From Wohlfahrtiimonas larvae (GTDB lineage Bacteria; Pseudomonadota; Gammaproteobacteria; Cardiobacteriales; Wohlfahrtiimonadaceae): a stretch of DNA of 64,000 nt. Position 1 is the first letter of the stretch. Every line of letters starts with the position of its first letter. Of this stretch, positions 54,214 to 61,526 are shown one piece after another. The stretch is taken from contig NZ_BAABKE010000002.1 in the NCBI RefSeq assembly GCF_039543665.1, forward strand, positions 310,001-374,000, given 5' to 3'. The notes below the pieces were generated by a model. That model saw nothing but the letters and a program-made list of their open reading frames with translations. It did not search any database and had not been told where the DNA came from. The position numbers and the translations under genes are program-made.

Positions 54214-55392
54214 TCAAGCTCCGAAAATAATTTTACGAGCATATACAACAGCAGAAATTTGAAGAAAAGCACGAATAAGATCATATATCCAGCACGGGAT
54301 TGAAACATCCTGATCTTGCATCAAGATCATACCCATCATAGAAAAGCCCTTGATTTGAAAACTTGGGCAAGATCCAACAGGTAAAACAGGCACTAATTTA
54401 TTTAATTCTTTGCCGACTTTAGTAGTATTAACATCAGGAATATTTGTTAACAGAAAATCAGCAAAATTATCATCATTTTTGGGCTGATATAGATCTGTTG
54501 CAGATCCACTCGGTAAACTGCCAACATCAACATTTGAACCAGTACAATTTGTACCCTTGCAAGTCAAATCATCTTTATCATAATTTCCATTTCCTATACC
54601 GTTCCCACTACCATCTTCATTTCCGTTTCCTGTACCATTTTCGCTACCATTTCCATTTCCTATACCGTTCCCACTACCATCACCTACATTATCAGTTGGC
54701 CATTTAGGGCCATCGGGATTTACAGGATCTTTAGGAGGAAGCAATTCAGGTGGAACATCACAATTTTCTAAATTAGTAAAACAAGGCACATCAGGTTTTT
54801 TAGGCTCTTCAGGCGGTTCAGGTTCTTCTTGATTCTCACATTCTTGATCTTCATAATTTATTTGACATGTACCACCGACATTACCATATGACATGTCACC
54901 GTTAGGGAAAACGCCAGAACACGTAAAAGCGTAAGTATTACCAACAAACTTATGACCACATCTATAATCTGACCACTTTTTAGAAGCAGCATCAACAGTT
55001 CTATCAATTAAATTATCAGTACACTTATTAGAAGCATCATCTAATTTCAAACATTTTTTAAGTTCTGGAAAAGTCGGTTTATCAATAGAACAAAAAAATT
55101 TATTAGTCGGTTTATCATCATAAATAATTTCAAATCTTGATAAATGTCCGAGTTGTCTATTATCACTTGACATACAAAAACTAGTAGAACGATCAAAATA
55201 AGCAGTATTCGGATATTGAGATTTGCAAACAGATAAATTTGCATAATCATCAATTCCAGAATTCACATAAAAAATAGAATCATCTTTAATAAAACAACTT
55301 GATTTTGTACTAGAAGTACAAAGATCAATACTACACTCTTGAGCAAATACAAATGATGTCATCAATAATAAAAATAATGTTAAAATTCTCAT
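54214..55392 (-). CDS. pIII/TspB-like adsorption protein
   Basis: 392 residues. Signal peptide (1-17, ending FA), a Cys-rich N-terminal domain, a Pro/Glu stretch (EPEPPEEPKKPDVP), a repetitive Gly/Asn linker (about 225-270, built of GNGIGNGN-like units), and a C-terminal part with CPSFQIKGFSMM and a membrane anchor. This N-domain, Gly-rich linker, C-anchor layout is that of filamentous phage pIII, and the C-terminus resembles Neisseria TspB proteins. It would bind the host pilus or receptor. Confidence 0.82.
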   Translation of the reverse strand: MRILTLFLLLMTSFVFAQECSIDLCTSSTKSSCFIKDDSIFYVNSGIDDYANLSVCKSQYPNTAYFDRSTSFCMSSDNRQLGHLSRFEIIYDDKPTNKFFCSIDKPTFPELKKCLKLDDASNKCTDNLIDRTVDAASKKWSDYRCGHKFVGNTYAFTCSGVFPNGDMSYGNVGGTCQINYEDQECENQEEPEPPEEPKKPDVPCFTNLENCDVPPELLPPKDPVNPDGPKWPTDNVGDGSGNGIGNGNGSENGTGNGNEDGSGNGIGNGNYDKDDLTCKGTNCTGSNVDVGSLPSGSATDLYQPKNDDNFADFLLTNIPDVNTTKVGKELNKLVPVLPVGSCPSFQIKGFSMMGMILMQDQDVSIPCWIYDLIRAFLQISAVVYARKIIFGA

Positions 55393-55490
55393 TTACCAGC
55401 TCCAAAGCCTAGAATAAATGACATAGCGCAACCCATTGACCAAAGAGGAATAATTACAAATCCAAAAAAATCTTGAGCACTAGATTCCAT
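55389..55490 (-). CDS. 33-residue pVII/pIX-like minor coat peptide
   Basis: 33 residues, one hydrophobic helix (DFFGFVIIPLWSMGCAM). Size and position fit the tiny end-cap proteins pVII (33 aa) and pIX (32 aa) of Ff phage. GGAG lies 8 nt before the ATG, and its stop overlaps the pIII start (ATGA). Confidence 0.65.
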   Translation of the reverse strand: MESSAQDFFGFVIIPLWSMGCAMSFILGFGAGK

Positions 55491-55505
55491 TAAAAATCTC
55501 CAAAC

Positions 55506-55535
55506 AAAAAAGGGAGATATATACCTCCCTTTTTT
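55506..55535 (-). terminator. Terminator between major coat and minor coat genes
   Basis: AAAAAAGGGAG / CTCCCTTTTTT, 11-bp stem. A terminator after the major coat gene is usual in inoviruses and raises coat mRNA over downstream genes. Confidence 0.88.
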
Positions 55536-55548
55536 AATAGATTAACTA

Positions 55549-55776
55549 TTAACCACCTAACGCACGATTACCTTTACGCATACCGAACATAATTGCACCG
55601 ATACCCAAGACAACTACAACAATACCACCAACAAAAACTTTAACAGGATCTAAATCCAAAGCTGGCATTTCAACAGATACAGCATCCGCAGCCATAGCAG
55701 CAGGAGCAGAAACAACACCAACAACAGTTAAAACAGCAGCAGAAGCCTTAGACTTCAATTTTAATAAACGTCTCAT
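55549..55776 (-). CDS. Major coat protein (pVIII-like), copy 2
   Basis: 75 residues. Long signal peptide ending AMA before ADAV, acidic start of the mature chain, one membrane helix (KVFVGGIVVVVLGIGAIMF) and a basic C-terminus (MRKGNR): the classical pVIII layout, with mature length about 45. The mature part shares VEMPxxDLDPVKVF and FGMRK with the gene at 56071-56307. Next to the terminator, so likely the main capsid gene. Confidence 0.88.
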   Translation of the reverse strand: MRRLLKLKSKASAAVLTVVGVVSAPAAMAADAVSVEMPALDLDPVKVFVGGIVVVVLGIGAIMFGMRKGNRALGG

Positions 55777-55778
55777 AA

Positions 55779-55889
55779 TTAATCCTTATCTTTAGTTAAA
55801 ATAGAATAGCCTGCTCCAGTAGCAAATCCCAATATCCACAGGCACAACATCGGGACAAAAAACATAGTAAAAATTTGAGCGTATGACAT
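55779..55889 (-). CDS. Small hydrophobic phage protein
   Basis: 36 residues, one membrane helix (FFVPMLCLWILGFATGAGY), basic C-terminus. Lies 2 bp before the copy 2 coat gene. Candidate pVII/pIX-like or assembly protein. Weak ribosome site. Confidence 0.5.
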   Translation of the reverse strand: MSYAQIFTMFFVPMLCLWILGFATGAGYSILTKDKD

Positions 55890-55895
55890 AAGAAA

Positions 55896-56060
55896 CTAAT
55901 AATAAGCAGCTTGAACACATAAAAGACAAACACCATCTTCTAAATATTCTGGATCTGTTGTTTCACCACATTCAACACAAGATACCCCGTCAATTGGCGA
56001 ATCTTCATCAAGAACATCATCTTCAGTTAAATCAAAACCACAATTAGGGCAACATTCCAC
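55896..56060 (-). CDS. Small Cys-rich zinc-ribbon-like protein
   Basis: 54 residues with three CxxC-like pairs (CPNC, CVEC, CLLC) and many acidic residues, suggesting one or two zinc sites. The frame extends upstream into the coat gene, but AAGGAG stands 6 nt before GTG 56060, giving MECCPNCGFDLTEDD, so that start is preferred. Confidence 0.6.
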   Translation of the reverse strand: MECCPNCGFDLTEDDVLDEDSPIDGVSCVECGETTDPEYLEDGVCLLCVQAAYY

Positions 56061-56070
56061 TTTCAACTCC

Positions 56071-56307
56071 TTATTTTTCCAAACTTTTACGATAATAAAA
56101 TTCAGCATCACCATCAGGATCTAATGCATTAGATGATTTACGCATACCAAAAAGAACAGCAGAACAACCTAAAGCAATAACAACAATTGAAGCAATAAAA
56201 ACTTTTACAGGATCTAAATCCATAGTCGGCATTTCAACAGTTACTTTTTGATCTGCAAATGCAAGATTCAAGAACAGAAAAATAAAAATAAAAAATTTAT
56301 TAATCAT
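56071..56307 (-). CDS. Major-coat-like protein, copy 1
   Basis: 78 residues. Signal peptide ending AFA before DQ, then VEMPTMDLDPVKVF, a membrane helix and FGMRKSSNAL, clearly homologous to copy 2, but with a longer, charged C-terminal tail (DPDGDAEFYYRKSLEK). A second coat paralogue is unusual. It may be a minor coat component. Confidence 0.8.
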   Translation of the reverse strand: MINKFFIFIFLFLNLAFADQKVTVEMPTMDLDPVKVFIASIVVIALGCSAVLFGMRKSSNALDPDGDAEFYYRKSLEK

Positions 56308-56412
56308 TTAATTAGCACCTAATTGAAATAAAACATTCACAATAAAAAAGACAAAAAAAATAATAAAAAATCCAATTACAAGATAAACGACACGTAATTC
56401 AAAAAAAGTCAT
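56308..56412 (-). CDS. Small hydrophobic phage protein
   Basis: 34 residues, almost entirely one membrane helix (VVYLVIGFFIIFFVFFIV). Its ATG overlaps the stop of the Cys-rich gene (ATGA) and its stop abuts the start of coat copy 1, so translation is coupled. Confidence 0.5.
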   Translation of the reverse strand: MTFFELRVVYLVIGFFIIFFVFFIVNVLFQLGAN

Positions 56413-56561
56413 CGATCTTCACCATAAAAATCATTCGCACATGATCCACACATATAAACATCGTGATCCTCATCACCAGGAATACAATTAATATGCAAAG
56501 AATTGTCCGTAGGAACGCAAAAGCAAACTTCACAGTATCTTTCTAATTCATCGTCTTCCAT
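56409..56561 (-). CDS. Small Cys-rich acidic protein
   Basis: 50 residues with CEVC, two single cysteines and CGSC, so a zinc-binding fold is likely. Starts at the TAATG overlap with the replication gene stop. It opens the first of two cassettes of similar make-up. Confidence 0.55.
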   Translation of the reverse strand: MEDDELERYCEVCFCVPTDNSLHINCIPGDEDHDVYMCGSCANDFYGEDR

Positions 56562-58102
56562 TAATAGGCCCTCTTATCTTGATTTTTAATGTCGTACAAT
56601 TTACGCATCTGATATCGTTCTTTAGCTTCAGCATTACGTTTTGCTATCAGTGCATGATTAGGTTCTGCCAAATTAGTGTTCAAAAATTCTTGAGTTGGAA
56701 CAACTGCAAGAAGTGCTTCATTTATTTGTTTACGAGTTGGTAAATGTCTTGTTAAATCAATAACATTAAGCTCAGGAGCTTCCCAATCAATAGCTAATGA
56801 GTAATTTTCAGGACGTTCTACAGGTTCAAGAGAAATTTTACTAATCAAAGACAATGCTTCAACAGTTACACCTTCAACGTATCTTTGTTCAATATCAATA
56901 CCTGAAATTTTCAAGATTTCTTCTTTATGACGATAAAATGTAGACTTGGAAATAACCGTAAAGGCTTTTAAATCCATGCCTGATTTCCACATTGCCAAAG
57001 TTTTTATATATTTTTTATGTTCTTTTTTATAAAAAACTTTTTCAGGCTCGAAGTGTTCCAAGCCTAAAGGAATATCATTCATTAATTCATCAATTTTTAT
57101 CTTAGCAACTCCTACTAATTTAGACATAGTAATGTTCTCCAAATCTCGTAAACCTGTTTCTGATAAAGTTTTACGGTCGATTTCAGTTTCAATGCGAACA
57201 ATCCCATTATTCTTAGCAAACTGATAAGCAAAACTTTCAGTTAAAACAGCCAATTCGTCTTTTTTACTACTGCAATGACGTAGCATTTCTTCAAATTTTA
57301 CATACGCTTTCGTATATAGACGACCACCCTTTTTCCCCCATTGCACAGAAGAGCGACCACTTACAGACTTACTCACATAAGACATTGAGCGAGCTTGTAA
57401 ATAGTCAATTAAATATTGGGCATTCTCTGGCGAACCTGTTGCAAAGTTCACATTAATATCAAGACGAGTAACAACAGCACCATACAAACGTTTTAAATGT
57501 GATTTACCATCGAATTGAGAAAAAAACCTCTCACTTTTACCAATAGTAAAAGGTGGTAAATCGTACTTTTTCAAGATTGAATTACATTTGCTGATAGTTT
57601 GCTGAAAGTTCAAATTAAAAAGATTATCTTTACGACCCCATCTACCAACGTTACCCGACAAAAATACACGTGTACCATCACAAAAAAGCATTATTCTAGT
57701 ATTGTGTGAACCCTCAGCTAAGAATTTTTTATGAGTACACCATAATTCTTTATAGGCTACTTCTTCTGTTAATTCCTTATTTTCTTCATCTTCTTTAAAA
57801 GGAACAATTTTTATAGGATTTGAATGTTTTAGATAACTATCAAAAGTTTCTTCAGAAAGATTTGATAAATCTTCAAGATTGAGAATTACACCACCATCAA
57901 TCTTACGAAGTTTGCCTTTTTTATCATTATGATCTTGATAAATTGTAATCCAATCGACATTAGCACAACGTTCCAATTGATCTTGAGTAAAGCGAGAATT
58001 ACTCGCACTACCCAAAATAATTGAGTTTAAATCTTTCTTATAGATACAAGATGGCGTATCTATAATCTTAGATTCAATCTTTGGAACAGCTAACGCACAC
58101 AT
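56561..58102 (-). CDS. Phage replication initiation protein (gpII/CRI family)
   Basis: 513 residues. The central part has VVTRLDINVNFATGS, then GRSSVQWGKKGGRLYTKAYVK, the conserved pattern of phage/plasmid replication initiators that nick the double-stranded form for rolling-circle synthesis. The C-terminal third is helical with an HTH-like segment (LKAFTVISKSTFYRHKEEI). It follows the ssDNA-binding gene by 2 bp. Confidence 0.85.
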   Translation of the reverse strand: MCALAVPKIESKIIDTPSCIYKKDLNSIILGSASNSRFTQDQLERCANVDWITIYQDHNDKKGKLRKIDGGVILNLEDLSNLSEETFDSYLKHSNPIKIVPFKEDEENKELTEEVAYKELWCTHKKFLAEGSHNTRIMLFCDGTRVFLSGNVGRWGRKDNLFNLNFQQTISKCNSILKKYDLPPFTIGKSERFFSQFDGKSHLKRLYGAVVTRLDINVNFATGSPENAQYLIDYLQARSMSYVSKSVSGRSSVQWGKKGGRLYTKAYVKFEEMLRHCSSKKDELAVLTESFAYQFAKNNGIVRIETEIDRKTLSETGLRDLENITMSKLVGVAKIKIDELMNDIPLGLEHFEPEKVFYKKEHKKYIKTLAMWKSGMDLKAFTVISKSTFYRHKEEILKISGIDIEQRYVEGVTVEALSLISKISLEPVERPENYSLAIDWEAPELNVIDLTRHLPTRKQINEALLAVVPTQEFLNTNLAEPNHALIAKRNAEAKERYQMRKLYDIKNQDKRAY

Positions 58103-58104
58103 GA

Positions 58105-58452
58105 TTATGAAGTTTTCTGTGCAGATTCAGTTTTATTGAATTTAGCTTTATTAGCTGAATCCAACATTTTGTATGATAAACCAAAGCGACCGTTAATATT
58201 CCATGGCTTAACAGTTACAGCGAATAAATTACGTTTACCAATTAATGTTTTATAAAGTTCATGATCTTCTGTTTTGAAATCAAGTAATTCAGCTTTTGAA
58301 CTACCATCTTCCATCGTTTGATTAACCATAATTTGAACAAAGTGAGCACCAATCACAGTATCAATAGCTTCGCCTGTCACTTCATTTACTTCATTAACAA
58401 AATCGTCTTTTTTGAATGTTCCAACAACTACACCTTCAACATAAAAGCTCAT
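58105..58452 (-). CDS. Phage single-stranded DNA-binding protein (pV-like)
   Basis: 115 residues, predicted OB fold (MSFYVEGVVVGTFKKDDF ... RNLFAVTVKPWNINGRFGL), Lys/Thr-rich C-terminus. In inoviruses gpV coats new plus strands before packaging. First gene of the leftward unit, which supports the call. Confidence 0.72.
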   Translation of the reverse strand: MSFYVEGVVVGTFKKDDFVNEVNEVTGEAIDTVIGAHFVQIMVNQTMEDGSSKAELLDFKTEDHELYKTLIGKRNLFAVTVKPWNINGRFGLSYKMLDSANKAKFNKTESAQKTS

Positions 58453-58503
58453 ATTTAACCTCTAATTAAGAAATTAAACTGACCTTAAACTATTGATCTA
58501 TTC

Positions 58504-58531
58504 CGTAAATATAATATATAGAAGTGGAAAT
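58504..58531 (-). other. dif-like site, right attachment site (attR)
   Basis: Same XerC arm and central TATATA as attL, but the XerD arm is CGTAAATATAA (plus strand) instead of ATTTAACATAA. The 21 bp at 58511-58531 equal 50512-50532. Confidence 0.8.
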
Positions 58532-58595
58532 TAAATATGTGCGATAGAGTCAACATGCTATACTATGCCTTTCAATAGTTTCAGCCTTAATACCA

Positions 58596-59198
58596 ATGAA
58601 TTCAGAATTAATTATCAGTAGCATCTTTGCTGGTTTCAAACCAGTTTTTCCATATCTTATTTTAGTCTTTGCATTTGTGATTAGTATTACATTACTCAAA
58701 ATATATTTGAGTAACAAATTTAAAAGCCGACTTTTCAATAATACTAACTTTGAAGCAGTTCGCTTACTCAACAAACAAGAAGTTAAAGTTTATGAAGCCT
58801 TAGTTGAAAACATCCAAATCCAATCTAATGGTCAATACAGAGTTTTTGCTCAAGTCAGCTTAGGTGAAATTCTAAAAAACAAAGATCATAGCTCTTTTAA
58901 TCGCATTAACCAAAAACGCATTGATTTCTGTATTGTGAATTCAGATTATATGCCAATTGCAGCCATTGAATATCATGGTGGTGGACACTTTCGTGGTAAC
59001 TATAAAGAACGTGATGAAATTAAACAAAAAGCCGTTGAATATGCGGGTTTAGTTTATCATGCCATTTATGAAAAGGATTTGAATAATATTCAAAAACATA
59101 TTCATACAGAAATATTGCCTTTATTGTTGCAAGCACAGCCTAAAATACAGAGAGTTTATAGTAAAAGTCAAAGAATTGAGCCTACTTTTGAAATTTAA
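58596..59198 (+). CDS. Membrane-anchored DUF2726 protein outside the phage
   Basis: 200 residues. Membrane segment at about 18-38, then a DUF2726 domain with QYRVFAQVSLGEILKN, KRIDFCIVNSDY and IAAIEYHGGGH, the same candidate nuclease core as the phage copy; roughly half the domain residues agree. It begins 65 bp beyond attR and its stop lies inside a further XerD-arm-like sequence. Host gene or cargo of an older element. Confidence 0.75.
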   Translation: MNSELIISSIFAGFKPVFPYLILVFAFVISITLLKIYLSNKFKSRLFNNTNFEAVRLLNKQEVKVYEALVENIQIQSNGQYRVFAQVSLGEILKNKDHSSFNRINQKRIDFCIVNSDYMPIAAIEYHGGGHFRGNYKERDEIKQKAVEYAGLVYHAIYEKDLNNIQKHIHTEILPLLLQAQPKIQRVYSKSQRIEPTFEI

Positions 59199-59203
59199 CA
59201 TAA
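59193..59203. other. Extra XerD-arm half site
   Basis: ATTTAACATAA, identical to the attL XerD arm; the following 6 bp and other arm (TCAATA, GCTTTTCAAGA) do not match a XerC arm. An 11-mer this AT-rich could occur by chance. Confidence 0.3.
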
Positions 59204-59216
59204 TCAATAGCTTTTC

Positions 59217-59242
59217 AAGAACTAAATATATATTTAGTTCTT
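59217..59242. terminator. 26-bp perfect palindrome between DUF2726 gene and dnaG
   Basis: Arms AAGAACTAAATAT / ATATTTAGTTCTT meet without a gap. It overlaps the dnaG stop and probably works as a bidirectional terminator. Confidence 0.6.
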
Positions 59243-60973
59243 ATTATTCAATAATTTGAGTTCTTCACTTGTTAATGTCAATCCTTTTGCGAACTTAGCC
59301 AAGATTTGTTTACGTGGATCCGCACGTTGTGATAGTCTTCTCAATGCATCTTCAAACTCAGTTTGATGTAGAGATTCTTCTAACATATGATCCAAAACAC
59401 TCAAGGATTCAACATATTGAATCCAAGGTTTATCCTGGAATTTACCTAATAATTGTGCTGTTGTTTTGATTTCAGGATGATCTAATACGGTTGTGATTAG
59501 CTGATATAAAACTTTTGCACCTTTTTCATCACTATCTAATAAAAACTCATAATTATGGATTGTTTGCACCAATTGGAGATTATTCAATAATAATACAATG
59601 CCACGCTCAACTAAATTTTTACCTTGATTTTGGTTATTTTGTGGCAAGCGTTGATTGATTACTCTGCCTCGTTCTACATGTTTATTTAATATGTTGCGTG
59701 TTACATTAGTTTTCTTACCCAACTCAGCGCGCAATAAATCTCGTAATGGAATATCTGGCATAGAATTAATTAAAGTCCCCATATCAGATAATAATTGAGA
59801 TCGACCTTCTATGGTTTCTAAAGAATATTTATTTTCAAAATGATTGAATAAATATTCAGATAATGGCAATGCATTTTGTACTAACTGATTGAATGCTTCC
59901 CTTCCATGTGCTTTTAAGTAGCTATCGGGATCATGATTATCAGGTAAAAATAGAAAACGAATCTCTTTTTCTGAATGCAATACAGGTAAAGCGTTTTCCA
60001 TGGCTTTGTATGCGGCATTCTGCCCTGCATTATCACCATCAAAACAAAATACAATGGAATGTGTATAGCGGAAAAGATTAGAAACTTGCGTGTTGGACAT
60101 AGCTGTACCTAATGTTGCCACAACATTTTGAATACCAAAATGTGACATCATCACAACATCCATATAACCTTCAACTACTAAAATCTCATTATAATTACGA
60201 ACATCACGGCGCAATTCATATAATCCATAAAGCTCTTTGCCTTTATGGAAAACAGGTGTTTCCGGAGAGTTTAAATATTTTGGTTCGCCATCACCAATGA
60301 TCCTACCACCAAATGCTATTGTTTCACCTTTTCGATTACGAATGGGAAACATGACACGATCACGAAATCGATCATAAAAGTGATTGGGTTTGTTTTGTGC
60401 AGGAATGATTAAACCAGCTTCTTCCAACATTTGTTCATTGGCGCCTTTACTTTTTAAAGTCGTCAATAATGCATTCCAACTATCTGGTGCAAAACCAATA
60501 TTGAAACGTTCAATATCTTCAGCTGTTAAATCTCGCTTTTGGAGATAATCACGTGCTTTTTGATGATCAGGTTTTTTCAATTCTCTTTGGAAAAAGAGAT
60601 TGGCTTCATTCAAAGCTGTTAATGTCGTTTGAGTTTTGCGCTCAGCTTCTGGTGAAATATTACTTCTGCGTTCATAAGGAATCACCATACCTTCATGATG
60701 AGCTAAAAACTCTATAGCTTCTACAAACTCAAGTTTTTCATATTCCATCAAGAATGTAATGACATTACCTTTTGCCCCACAACCAAAGCAATGATATAGC
60801 TGTTTACTTTGGTTAACCATAAATGATGGGGTTTTTTCTTGATGAAAAGGACAACAAGCCTTAAAACTGTTGCCCATTTTTTTCAATGGCACACGCTGAT
60901 TCACAATCTCAATGATGTCAACGCGACCTAAAACTTCATCAATAAAATGATTGGGGATAAAACCTTTACTCAT
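59234..60973 (-). CDS. dnaG: DNA primase DnaG
   Basis: 579 residues. Zinc ribbon CPFHQEKTPSF ... YHCFGCG (about 41-66), TOPRIM core with EGYMDVVMM and FCFDGDNAG, and a C-terminal DnaB-binding region. Makes RNA primers at the fork. Follows the GatB/YqeY gene by 4 bp, a widespread pair. Confidence 0.96.
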   Translation of the reverse strand: MSKGFIPNHFIDEVLGRVDIIEIVNQRVPLKKMGNSFKACCPFHQEKTPSFMVNQSKQLYHCFGCGAKGNVITFLMEYEKLEFVEAIEFLAHHEGMVIPYERRSNISPEAERKTQTTLTALNEANLFFQRELKKPDHQKARDYLQKRDLTAEDIERFNIGFAPDSWNALLTTLKSKGANEQMLEEAGLIIPAQNKPNHFYDRFRDRVMFPIRNRKGETIAFGGRIIGDGEPKYLNSPETPVFHKGKELYGLYELRRDVRNYNEILVVEGYMDVVMMSHFGIQNVVATLGTAMSNTQVSNLFRYTHSIVFCFDGDNAGQNAAYKAMENALPVLHSEKEIRFLFLPDNHDPDSYLKAHGREAFNQLVQNALPLSEYLFNHFENKYSLETIEGRSQLLSDMGTLINSMPDIPLRDLLRAELGKKTNVTRNILNKHVERGRVINQRLPQNNQNQGKNLVERGIVLLLNNLQLVQTIHNYEFLLDSDEKGAKVLYQLITTVLDHPEIKTTAQLLGKFQDKPWIQYVESLSVLDHMLEESLHQTEFEDALRRLSQRADPRKQILAKFAKGLTLTSEELKLLNNKN

Positions 60974-60977
60974 TGCA

Positions 60978-61424
60978 CTATTTATTCAATGCCGCTTTCA
61001 ATAATTTGCTCACTTCACCCATGTCAGCTTTGCCTTCTAACTGTGGCTTCAACACACCCATCACTTTACCCATATCTTTCATAGCAACTGCGCCAGTTGA
61101 TTCAATAGCCTGACTGATTGCAGCTTCAATATCTTCAGGTTTCATTTGCTCTGGTAAATAAGGCATGATCACTGTTAGCTCCGCTTCTTCTACAGCCACT
61201 AAATCTGCTCGTTCTGCTTTTAAGAATTGCTCGATAGATTCTTTACGTTGTTTAACCATACGAACTAGAACAGCAGTTACAGCTGCATCATCCATCTCAA
61301 TACGTTGGTCAACTTCAACTTGTTTAATTTCTGCGCTGATTAAACGGAGTGTCGCAAGCTTCTCTTTATTTTTTTCACGCATTGCATTTTTAATATCATC
61401 TAAAATTTTTGCTTTCAAGCTCAT
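60978..61424 (-). CDS. yqeY: GatB/YqeY domain protein
   Basis: 148 residues, normal length. SLKAKILDDIKNAMREKNKEKLATLRLISAEIKQ at the start (only its family pattern is meaningful: K-x-R/L-I-x-AEIK) and DMGKVMGVLKPQLEGKADM at the end. Related to the C-terminal tail of GatB amidotransferase. Separate role unclear. Confidence 0.9.
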   Translation of the reverse strand: MSLKAKILDDIKNAMREKNKEKLATLRLISAEIKQVEVDQRIEMDDAAVTAVLVRMVKQRKESIEQFLKAERADLVAVEEAELTVIMPYLPEQMKPEDIEAAISQAIESTGAVAMKDMGKVMGVLKPQLEGKADMGEVSKLLKAALNK

Positions 61425-61481
61425 GGCTAACTCCTATTTTAAATCACATATTATAGAACGATTCGAATTAAATCTCATAAA

Positions 61482-61508
61482 AAAAGCCCTAAAAAACTTA
61501 GGGCTTTT
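61482..61508. terminator. Terminator downstream of the DUF945-like gene
   Basis: AAAAGCCCTA / TAGGGCTTTT, 10-bp stem. Minus strand continues into a T-run. Confidence 0.85.
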
Positions 61509-61526
61509 GCATAAAGGTTATGCTAT

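Larger units (their letters stand above)
50516..58520. mobile_element. Inovirus (filamentous phage) prophage integrated at a dif-like site
   Basis: About 8.0 kb. Contains replication initiator, ssDNA-binding protein, two major-coat-like proteins, pIII/TspB-like, DUF2523 and Zot/pI genes in inovirus order, plus small accessory genes. No integrase or transposase gene. The ends are XerCD-type sites with a 21-bp shared core: the left has the canonical XerD arm, the right a divergent one (CGTAAATATAA on the plus strand), as expected when a phage attP with a poor XerD arm recombines into chromosomal dif. Confidence 0.88.

Noticed and set aside
54444..54707. Open frame on the plus strand rich in His and Tyr
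   Set aside because: It is the complement of the Gly/Asn repeat in the adsorption protein; no ribosome site, and it lies wholly within a well-supported gene.
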